A stretch of 64,000 nt of DNA from Lachnoclostridium sp. GTDB taxonomy: Bacteria; Bacillota; Clostridia; Lachnospirales; Lachnospiraceae. The notes under the pieces are model-generated. The model was not told where the DNA came from, made no database searches, and saw only the letters and a program-made list of their open reading frames with translations. Shown here piece after piece: positions 51,452 through 58,637 of this stretch (position 1 is its first letter; each line of letters begins with the position of its first letter). Location: the NCBI GenBank assembly GCA_023664665.1, contig JAMPEY010000009.1:1-64000 (forward strand), given 5' to 3'. The translations under genes were made by a program, and so were the position numbers.

Positions 51452-52159
51452 CTATGGATTCTGTGTAGTGACCGCCGGACTGCGCTCTCCGAAAATCCCT
51501 GTGCCGACTCTTACATAAACGGCGCCTTCCTCCACCGCAGTCTTATAGTCACCTGTCATTCCCATTGACAAAATATCCATACAAACATTATCAAGGTTTT
51601 TTTGCAATATGTCAACAGATAATTGCTTTAATTTACGAAAATAAATTCGATTTGCTTCAGGATTTTCCACAAAAGGCGCTATTGTCATCAATCCTTTGAT
51701 ATGCACGCCGGGCAGTTTTGCGATTTTTTCTGCCAATATGGGAGCTTCCTCTTTTGTCACGCCGAACTTACTCTCTTCCTGCGCAATATTGACTTCCAGC
51801 AGAATATCAGCCGTTGTCTTTTTTTTCACCGCTTCCTTGCTGATTTCTTCCGCAAGGGAAAGGGAATCCACGCTGTGAATCAAATATACCTTCCCCACAA
51901 TATATTTTACCTTGTTGCGCTGAAGATGCCCTATCATATGCCAGCGGATATCCTCAGGCATCTCCCTCATCTTATCCACAAGCTCCTGTACTTTATTTTC
52001 GCCAAAATCCCGAATGCCGGCATCGTATGCCTCTTTCAGCATGGAAACAGGCTTGGTCTTACTGACGGCAATCAGCGTGGCTGCTCCCTTAGGTCTTCCC
52101 GACAGCTCACAGGCGTCCGCAATTTCTTTTTTCACCCGATTGATATTGTCCCGAATCAT
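51452..52159 (-). CDS. yggS: YggS/PLPBP family pyridoxal-phosphate homeostasis protein
   Basis: A 235-residue PLP-binding protein of single TIM-barrel fold. The cofactor lysine is in LIAVSKTKPVSM (about residue 38); conserved parts include FGENKVQELVDK, WHMIGHLQRNKVKY and LSMGMTGDYKTAVEEG. The ATG at 52159 (MIRDNINRVKKEI) has GAGG a few bases upstream; the frame extends to 52246 through the previous gene. YggS controls PLP levels and has no defined catalytic activity. Next to sepF as in other Firmicutes. Confidence 0.95.
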   Translation of the reverse strand: MIRDNINRVKKEIADACELSGRPKGAATLIAVSKTKPVSMLKEAYDAGIRDFGENKVQELVDKMREMPEDIRWHMIGHLQRNKVKYIVGKVYLIHSVDSLSLAEEISKEAVKKKTTADILLEVNIAQEESKFGVTKEEAPILAEKIAKLPGVHIKGLMTIAPFVENPEANRIYFRKLKQLSVDILQKNLDNVCMDILSMGMTGDYKTAVEEGAVYVRVGTGIFGERSPAVTTQNP

Positions 52160-52181
52160 TCCAACCTCATTTCTGCGCCAT

Positions 52182-53597
52182 TTATTCATTGATAAATTGG
52201 TCGTCCCGCACATTATCCGCATCCAGCGCGATGTAGTCATAAACACTTAAACCGTATTGGGTATTTGCCTTAACAATGGCATATTCCTCATTCTGATAGA
52301 GAATGCTGATTTCCTTGAAGTCCGCATACCCCTTATTCATATTGTACACGCCGGTTAATATCGCCCTCTCGCTCACTACAAAGGTATCCTGACTGTCCAT
52401 TTTGTGCAGGATGGTTCCCGCATCCAATATGGAGTTATCCAGATAATATTTTTTCTCTTCGTCATCATAACTGTAAAAATCCATGGGCACAAATTCTACG
52501 GAAACCGTACCGTCCTTTAAATAAGCCTGCCTGTATACGCCGTTCTTTCCGTCTTTTTCCTCCGTGGAAACAAATTCCTCCGGAACCAGAAAAAATTCTT
52601 TGTCCACAATGGAAGAATTGGGAATCTTAAGCCCGGTCACATCATTTAAGATAAGCTCTACTTCAAGAAATCTCTCCGACACAAAAGTGACCATGGAATT
52701 TGTAAAAGACAACTGTAGGTAAGTGTTGCCGTCGCTGTTGCTCAACATGCTCACCTTCCCCCATGATTCATACTGATTTTTAAGAAATCTTACCTTTATG
52801 TACTCCATTTCCACAAGCTCCGCCCCCCGTTTGGAATCCATGGGAAGCACAATGGACCAATTTTCATCGGAAGAAATCTTGTAAGCAGGGTCCCCCGCTG
52901 CAATCAGTTCATTGCTTGTCAGCATTTTCTTCTCATATTTCTTAGTGTCAAATACATCCTCGGTCACGGCGTCCGCCTCCAGCCCCTCGTAACCGTCCAG
53001 CCAATAGGATACGATGCCCGTCTGTGGGGCATTGCAGAATTTCACGATATTTGTCACCGTACCCGCGCCGTTCATATCATTGATGCTTTCCAGCATATTA
53101 TTGCTGGCAAGTTTTAACACCGTATTTTTCAGGGAGTATTTGAAATCATAAACGCTTTCGTAGTGGCGCTCGTCAAAGCCATGCATGAAATTCACGATTT
53201 CATTGCGAAATTCCGCTAATTCCTTATCGCTCAGGGTATTCTCCCCCTGACTTAAATCTTCCAGATACTCGTTAAGTCGCCCGGTTTCATCTATGGCATA
53301 CACCAGATTGCCGACCCCTACACGCTCGCCTTCCCGGGCATAATAATTAATATATCCTGCATTCTCCGCATTTACCACGGTCTCATCCCGGATAATCACT
53401 GCCCGATACCTGTTGTTGGTGGCAAGGGAACCCTCTCTCACCTCATAACGCGTAATATGACCCGATTTATAATACAGAACCACACAGATGATGACATAAC
53501 AAAACATAGCAGCAAAAATAATCATCCCGATATTGAGATTAATCGGTCTCCGGTATTTTTTTATCTTTGTGTTTTTCTGTTTTCTGCTGCCTGCCAC
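52182..53597 (-). CDS. HlyD-family-like membrane-anchored protein
   Basis: A 471-residue protein with a short basic N-terminus, a single transmembrane segment (about 22-43) and a long extracytoplasmic region. RDETVVNAENAGYINYYAREGERVGVGNLVYAID (about 75-108) is a lipoyl/biotinyl-like half-motif of HlyD adaptors, and a matching half lies later. HlyD adaptors link inner-membrane exporters to the outside, but no exporter gene neighbours it, and it sits in the sepF-yggS division cluster. Conserved gene of unknown role in related Clostridia, to my knowledge. Confidence 0.8.
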   Translation of the reverse strand: MAGSRKQKNTKIKKYRRPINLNIGMIIFAAMFCYVIICVVLYYKSGHITRYEVREGSLATNNRYRAVIIRDETVVNAENAGYINYYAREGERVGVGNLVYAIDETGRLNEYLEDLSQGENTLSDKELAEFRNEIVNFMHGFDERHYESVYDFKYSLKNTVLKLASNNMLESINDMNGAGTVTNIVKFCNAPQTGIVSYWLDGYEGLEADAVTEDVFDTKKYEKKMLTSNELIAAGDPAYKISSDENWSIVLPMDSKRGAELVEMEYIKVRFLKNQYESWGKVSMLSNSDGNTYLQLSFTNSMVTFVSERFLEVELILNDVTGLKIPNSSIVDKEFFLVPEEFVSTEEKDGKNGVYRQAYLKDGTVSVEFVPMDFYSYDDEEKKYYLDNSILDAGTILHKMDSQDTFVVSERAILTGVYNMNKGYADFKEISILYQNEEYAIVKANTQYGLSVYDYIALDADNVRDDQFINE

Positions 53598-53645
53598 TAT
53601 GATATCTCCCTGTTATAGGTATGGAATATCCCCTGATGTTTGATG

Positions 53646-53680
53646 TTTAAGGAAAAGCCCCGGTTACTCCCGAGGCTTCA
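53646..53680 (-). terminator. Terminator of the small P-loop gene
   Basis: AAGCCTCGG and CCGGGGCTT pair with a six-base loop, followed by TTTCCTT on the minus strand, about 35 bases after the P-loop protein's stop codon. Confidence 0.7.
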
Positions 53681-53712
53681 TCATTTTTGTAATCATATAC
53701 CGCTTCCCGATT

Positions 53713-54132
53713 TTACAAAGCTGTCAAAATTTTATCCTTTAATGCATCCGGTAATTCCGATTCGTCCATGGACACACTCAGGACAAAATCCACATGAAAG
53801 GCTTCACTGATTTTGTCAAGCTTGGTCACTACATCCGTAATATCCTGATTCTCCAATTTCGATATCTTTAAAAAACTGTCAAAATACATCTGCTGCAAGT
53901 CATGATCCTGCGAAATAATACCACATACAAATCCGAGAAACTCGCTGCTGCTCTCAATCAAATACTGCGAAACATCAATCAGGCGCACTTTGTTGTTCAA
54001 CTCATACATATGTTTCGTACTCTTGTCCAAATATACGATGCTGCCCAAAATATTCTTCACTTCGCTGTTTACTTTGTCCAGCAGCTGTTTTGTCTTGCCT
54101 TTTCCCTTATTGCCTACTATTAATTGAACCAT
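53713..54132 (-). CDS. Small P-loop ATPase-like protein, unknown function
   Basis: A soluble 139-residue protein beginning MVQLIVGNKGKGKTKQ, where GNKGKGKT is a Walker A motif (about 7-14). No Walker B is obvious; hydrophobic strands follow (GSIVYLDKST; VDFVLSVSMD). The ATG at 54132 has AGGAGG six bases upstream; the frame extends to 54174. Proteins of this kind are restricted to Clostridia as far as I know and have no function. It lies between the dacA end of the elongasome operon and the HlyD-like gene. Confidence 0.7.
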   Translation of the reverse strand: MVQLIVGNKGKGKTKQLLDKVNSEVKNILGSIVYLDKSTKHMYELNNKVRLIDVSQYLIESSSEFLGFVCGIISQDHDLQQMYFDSFLKISKLENQDITDVVTKLDKISEAFHVDFVLSVSMDESELPDALKDKILTAL

Positions 54133-54211
54133 GCTCAACCTCCTGTTGTATCTTGAAGAATATAATTTGTTCAAATACTATTATAAAATATCTCCCGCTA
54201 AAAAACAACCT

Positions 54212-55213
54212 CTAATTCGTTATCTCTTTCAATAAATCCGACATCCCCTGATACAGCGCGTCCGAGGATTGGGCTTTTAGGATGACGGATATATAGGGAG
54301 CGCCGTTTACATCCTTGGAAAGCAGCATCAGACAGTTGCCCGCCGCATTGGTGGTACCGGTTTTGCCTCCGATGACGGTGACATTTTCCGGAGCGTTTGC
54401 ATTTGCATTTCCGTTCAAAAAGCCGTTAGAGTTCTTGACCTTAAGTTCCTTCGCCTTTCCGCTTTTATCATAATAGGTAGTCTGATAATTGGACATATGA
54501 ATAATTTCATTGATGGATTCATATTTAATCGCTTCATTAAAAATGAGGTACAGATCATAGGCAGTGGTATAATGCTCTTCATCCGTCAGTCCATGGGGAT
54601 TTGCAAAGTGGGTATTGGTCGCTCCGAGGCTTGCCGCCTCCCGGTTCATCATATCCACAAACTCTTCCACGCTGCCGCCCACATTTTCCGCAATCAACAG
54701 CGCCACATCATTTGCCGAATACATTAAAAGGATGTGCAGAGCCTGATCCATGGTCATGGTATCGCCGCTCTTTACGCCACAGACCTGTGTGCCGGATTCC
54801 TTGATGATAACGGCATCCGTCGCCGTCAGAACCTGTTCGGAAGAGCCGTATTTGATTGCCACCAATGCCGTCATGATCTTTGTGAGGCTCGCCGGATTCA
54901 TCCGTGCATGGGCATTCTTGGCATACAGCACATCTTTGTTATTTAAGTCAAACAGGACCGCCGATTCTGCCATAGACATGTCCAATTCCGCGCCTCCCGC
55001 CACATCCCCCGACACAATGCATAAGTCCTCGGCAAAGGGCGTAACCTTGTTCCCGCCATCAAAGGCAAGCACATTAAAGCTGCTGACCTCCGAATCCATA
55101 CGGTATGCCATGGCATATTTATTGCTCCCGCAGCCCATCAGACAGATTCCCACTGCCGCTAATACCGCAGCTGCCTCTATCTTCTTCAAAGTTATCTTAT
55201 TTGTACATCTCAC
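54212..55213 (-). CDS. D-alanyl-D-alanine carboxypeptidase (PBP5/DacA-like lipoprotein)
   Basis: Low-molecular-weight penicillin-binding protein, 333 residues. An N-terminal signal with lipobox LMGC (Cys about 28) predicts a lipoprotein. The active-site motifs are SLTK (about 110; ASLTKIMTAL), SAN (about 170; MYSANDVAL) and KTG (about 285; GGKTGTTNAAG). It trims the terminal D-Ala of muropeptides, controlling cross-linking. The start overlaps mgsA by 17 bases, placing it at the end of the mre/min/rod operon. Confidence 0.93.
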   Translation of the reverse strand: MRCTNKITLKKIEAAAVLAAVGICLMGCGSNKYAMAYRMDSEVSSFNVLAFDGGNKVTPFAEDLCIVSGDVAGGAELDMSMAESAVLFDLNNKDVLYAKNAHARMNPASLTKIMTALVAIKYGSSEQVLTATDAVIIKESGTQVCGVKSGDTMTMDQALHILLMYSANDVALLIAENVGGSVEEFVDMMNREAASLGATNTHFANPHGLTDEEHYTTAYDLYLIFNEAIKYESINEIIHMSNYQTTYYDKSGKAKELKVKNSNGFLNGNANANAPENVTVIGGKTGTTNAAGNCLMLLSKDVNGAPYISVILKAQSSDALYQGMSDLLKEITN

Positions 55214-55592
55214 GCCACTCCAAATCTCCTCTGTCTAAAGATTTAATCAACAGCTCCGCACTGGCAAGATTGGTAGCCAGCGGAATATTATGCATATCGC
55301 ACAACCGTACTACATTATTTACATCCGGCTCATGGGACTGTGGAGTAAACGGGTCTCTTAAAAAAATCACCAAATCCATCTGATTCTGTTCAATCTGCGC
55401 GCCAATCTGCTGTTCTCCTCCGAGATGCCCCGCCAGATATTTGTGAATATTCAGATTGGTCACTTCTTCAATCAGTCTTCCCGTAGTGCCGGTTGCATAC
55501 AAATCATGTTTACTCAGTATCCCCCGATACGCGATACAGAAATTCTGCATCAATTTCTTCTTTGCATCATGTGCAATCAGCGCAACATTCAT
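55197..55592 (-). CDS. mgsA: Methylglyoxal synthase
   Basis: Converts dihydroxyacetone phosphate to methylglyoxal and phosphate, a bypass that relieves sugar-phosphate stress. The 131 residues match the family; diagnostic blocks are VALIAHDAKKK (about 3-13), ATGTTGRLIEE (about 36-46), GHLGGEQQIGAQI (about 56-68) and DLVIFLRDPF (about 73-82). It sits between rodA and dacA in the wall operon, overlapping dacA by 17 bases. Confidence 0.96.
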   Translation of the reverse strand: MNVALIAHDAKKKLMQNFCIAYRGILSKHDLYATGTTGRLIEEVTNLNIHKYLAGHLGGEQQIGAQIEQNQMDLVIFLRDPFTPQSHEPDVNNVVRLCDMHNIPLATNLASAELLIKSLDRGDLEWREMYK

Positions 55593-55613
55593 ATAAATAC
55601 CCTCATACCCTCT

Positions 55614-56732
55614 CTATAATGATTGGTTATTGCTCCTCTTGGGCTGCAGCCTTACATTCAATACTACCCCCATCCCTATATACAGGCTCATCAAAGAAGT
55701 CAAACCATAACTCACAAACGGCAGCGGAAGCCCGGTGTTCGGCAGAATGAAAGTAGCCACACCGATATTGACAAACCCCTGCACTGCCACCAGCCCACCC
55801 ATTCCTGCGGCAATAACGGTTCCTCCCACATCCTTTGCCTTCCTTGCCACGGAAATGCATTCCAGCGCAATGCCCATAAGCAGTATGATCACTGCCGCGC
55901 TTCCCTTAAAACCAAATTCCTCTCCTATTACCGCAAAGATAAAATCTGTCTCCTCCTCGGACAGAAAATTGCCGTTTTTCACGGAGGTAATCTCATTATT
56001 TCTATATCCCTTTCCGTCCAATTGTCCCGAACCGATAGCCATAACGGAATTATTCTGCTGTGTACGGTCGTCCGAATACTTTTCCGGATCCACAAAAGAC
56101 AGAATACGGTTTTTCTGGTAAGGCTGCAGGATGGTACTGTCCGGCTGCAATGCCAGAGAAAGCACTATAGCGGCTGCGGGAATCACCAGTGCCGCCGCTG
56201 CCAGCACCCATTTGAAACTGATGCCTCCGGCAAACATAATAATACAGAAAATCACAATCAACATCAGGCTGGTGGAAAGATCCGGCTGTTTATACACCAT
56301 TACCCACGGAATGCCGACCAATATCACACAGCTTGCAATGACCCTGAGCGAATTAAATTTCTCCTTATATTTCATAATATACTGTGCAAAGAATAAAATC
56401 AATAAAATTTTAGCCAATTCAGAGGGTTGAAAACGCAGACTTCCTATTTCCAGCCAGCGCTGCGCCACACCGCGCCCCTCTCCCACCAAAAGAACCAATC
56501 CCAGCAATGCCAGCATTCCCGCATAGATCAGCCAATTCAGTTTCAGGATTGTGTTGTAATTGAAAAAAGAAAGTCCCGTCATAAGGGCAAAACCGGCAAT
56601 CACACCAAAAAGCTGTCTCATCTGCAATGATTCTTCGGCGCTCCCGATGGTAAACACCCCAATAGCGGAGAGCGCCAGAATCATCAATACTAATTTAAAA
56701 TCATAATCACGCAGCCTGTAATTTTTAAACAT
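55614..56732 (-). CDS. rodA: Rod-shape-determining protein RodA (SEDS polymerase)
   Basis: Peptidoglycan glycan-strand polymerase of the elongasome, about 372 residues with ten helices. The start at 56732 (MFKNYRLRDYDFK) follows GGAG by six bases. SEDS features: ERGVAQRWLEIGSLRFQPSELAKI-like block (about 80-105), PDLSTSLMLIVI, and IGSGQLDGKGY with the catalytic-region EETDFIFAVIGEEFG (about 235-250). It pairs with PBP2 encoded upstream in the same operon. Confidence 0.93.
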   Translation of the reverse strand: MFKNYRLRDYDFKLVLMILALSAIGVFTIGSAEESLQMRQLFGVIAGFALMTGLSFFNYNTILKLNWLIYAGMLALLGLVLLVGEGRGVAQRWLEIGSLRFQPSELAKILLILFFAQYIMKYKEKFNSLRVIASCVILVGIPWVMVYKQPDLSTSLMLIVIFCIIMFAGGISFKWVLAAAALVIPAAAIVLSLALQPDSTILQPYQKNRILSFVDPEKYSDDRTQQNNSVMAIGSGQLDGKGYRNNEITSVKNGNFLSEEETDFIFAVIGEEFGFKGSAAVIILLMGIALECISVARKAKDVGGTVIAAGMGGLVAVQGFVNIGVATFILPNTGLPLPFVSYGLTSLMSLYIGMGVVLNVRLQPKRSNNQSL

Positions 56733-56774
56733 TTCAATCTCCATAATTCCGCATTGCGAAATCCCAAGTCCTGC

Positions 56775-57041
56775 TTATTTCTTGCGTAAATCCAAAATGG
56801 GAATATTGGCGTACAAAGTCGGCGTCCTTCCGTCTCTGGCGCCCTTGCTCCCCTTCGCGTTAATCTGTATATCCATATTTTCCGCATCTATCTTCATGTA
56901 CTTGGATATTACCTTGGCAATATCCACCTTAATCAGTTCCATCATCTCCGGCGAGCAGTTGACCCGGTCAGAAATCAGCAAAATCTTGAGTCTGTCCTTG
57001 GCAACCTGGCAGGAGCTCTTCCTTCTGAAAAAGTACCTCAT
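56775..57041 (-). CDS. minE: Cell-division topological specificity factor MinE
   Basis: An 88-residue MinE: N-terminal membrane-binding/anti-MinCD helix (about 1-30; KDRLKILLISDRV) and C-terminal dimer domain (IDAENMDIQINAKGSKG). It stimulates MinD ATPase and sets the oscillation that keeps the septum at mid-cell. The basic N-terminus MRYFFRRKSSCQVAKDRL is normal. It lies 15 bases after minD. Confidence 0.93.
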   Translation of the reverse strand: MRYFFRRKSSCQVAKDRLKILLISDRVNCSPEMMELIKVDIAKVISKYMKIDAENMDIQINAKGSKGARDGRTPTLYANIPILDLRKK

Positions 57042-57056
57042 ATGCCCCGCCCCCTT

Positions 57057-57890
57057 CTACGCTCTGTGAAAAATGCCGGTTACTTTTGTCCAGAAGGAAA
57101 TTCCACGCTCAAAATTAAGAAACGCTACTTCTTTCCCTTCCACTCTTTCCACCACATTGGCGTAGGCCTGACCGGCGGGTGTATCGTTGCCCACTAACGG
57201 TTCTCCCTGATTGGTGGCAATCACCACATTTTCATCGTCGGGAATAATCCCGATCAAAGGAACTGCCAGAATATCCACCACATCGTTGGCGGACATCATA
57301 TCTCCCCGTCTCACCATATCCATGCGCAGCCTGTTGATGATCAGATCAATCTTTGAAAATCCTTTTGCCTCCAAAAGCCCTACAATCCTGTCCGCATCCC
57401 TGATAGCGGAAACCTCCGGGGTTGTGACCACAAGAGCCCTGTCTGCGCCCGCGATAGCATTCTGAAAACCCTGCTCAATGCCTGCGGGACAATCCAAAAT
57501 AATGTAATCAAACTGTTCTCTCAAGTGGTCGATAACCTTCACCATCTGTCCGGGGGATACCGCCGACTTATCCCTTGTCTGAGCCGAGGGCATCAGGTAA
57601 AGCCCCGGATGGCGCTTGTCCCGTATCAATGCCTGTTTTACCCGGCAGTTTCCCTCCACTACATCCACCAGATTATAGACAATACGATTTTCCAACCCCA
57701 TGACTACATCCAGATTGCGCAGTCCGATATCCGTATCGATAAGGCATACCTTCTTACCCAGCTTTGCCAGACCTGTTCCTACATTTGCAGATGTGGTGGT
57801 CTTACCCACACCGCCTTTTCCTGAAGTGACGACAATGACTTCGGAGCTTTTCGTCTCCGCGGAAATGTTGTTTTCCATACCAGCACCCAT
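57057..57890 (-). CDS. minD: Septum site-determining ATPase MinD
   Basis: Membrane-cycling ATPase, 277 residues. The deviant Walker A is SGKGGVGKTTTSANVG (about 23-38); GLRNLDVVMGLENRIVYNLVDV and DCPAGIEQGFQNA follow. The C-terminal amphipathic membrane-targeting helix is at RGISFWTKVTGIFHRA (about 262-277). It recruits MinC to the membrane and is stimulated by MinE. GGAAAGG lies before the first ATG; an internal ATG at 57878 is also possible. Confidence 0.96.
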   Translation of the reverse strand: MGAGMENNISAETKSSEVIVVTSGKGGVGKTTTSANVGTGLAKLGKKVCLIDTDIGLRNLDVVMGLENRIVYNLVDVVEGNCRVKQALIRDKRHPGLYLMPSAQTRDKSAVSPGQMVKVIDHLREQFDYIILDCPAGIEQGFQNAIAGADRALVVTTPEVSAIRDADRIVGLLEAKGFSKIDLIINRLRMDMVRRGDMMSANDVVDILAVPLIGIIPDDENVVIATNQGEPLVGNDTPAGQAYANVVERVEGKEVAFLNFERGISFWTKVTGIFHRA

Positions 57891-57944
57891 ACCTTTCCGT
57901 ATCCTCCATTTATTGATGTCGTCCCCTGAGCTTTCTCTCCTTTC

Positions 57945-58616
57945 CTAGAAAGAAGCCAGTAATTCTTTGGTAAGCGGTTCCATAACAATCTTCTCGTTTT
58001 TCACATATGCAATTTTCGGTTGTACTTTAGGGCGGATGCCCCACTTGGATTGTTTATCCTTAGATTTATATTTGAAATCGCCGATATGTAATCTTTCCGG
58101 CTCCATTTCAAGCGCTACCACATAAGCCCGTTCCTGAGTGTTTTCTCCGGCATAGGCTTCTCCGTATAAACCTCCCAAAACAATAATATTTTTGGCGGAT
58201 ATCACAGTACATCCGGGGTTCACATCCCCCATGATGATAATGCTGTTTTCCGTTTCCAGCACATCGTTATTCTTGAGCGTGCCCTTGTAAAACTGCCCTT
58301 CATCCCCGCCGGAAAGTTTCTTTTCCACCTGATGCAGGGCCTTGATAAATGTGCGGTTTGTCTCTGCATTTCTCCCGACAATACAGATAATATTGAGATT
58401 ACTGTTTTTCTTAATGGTGTCGATGATCTGCAGTTCCTCCACATCCGTGGCTTCCCGCCCCTCAATGGAAAGCGCCACTCCCGCCTTTCCAAAGAAGTTC
58501 TTCCCCTGCGTAAACTTTAAGGCAATCTCTGACAGAATCTCCTCAAAGGGTACCTCACTGTTCAAGCGCAATGTGATTCCGTTTTGATAACTTGTAATCT
58601 TAACTGCCTCTGCCAT
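57945..58616 (-). CDS. minC: Septum site-determining inhibitor MinC
   Basis: Inhibitor of FtsZ polymerisation, 223 residues. An N-terminal domain (about 1-100) and the C-terminal beta-helix (about 105-210; GDVNPGCTVISAKNIIVLGGLYGEAYAG) which binds MinD. Family repeats GDVNPG and ALEMEPERLHIG are visible. Located between mrdA and minD, the operon order mreBCD-mrdA-minCDE. Confidence 0.95.
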   Translation of the reverse strand: MAEAVKITSYQNGITLRLNSEVPFEEILSEIALKFTQGKNFFGKAGVALSIEGREATDVEELQIIDTIKKNSNLNIICIVGRNAETNRTFIKALHQVEKKLSGGDEGQFYKGTLKNNDVLETENSIIIMGDVNPGCTVISAKNIIVLGGLYGEAYAGENTQERAYVVALEMEPERLHIGDFKYKSKDKQSKWGIRPKVQPKIAYVKNEKIVMEPLTKELLASF

Positions 58617-58637
58617 AATCCGTAATCTGCTCCTTTT

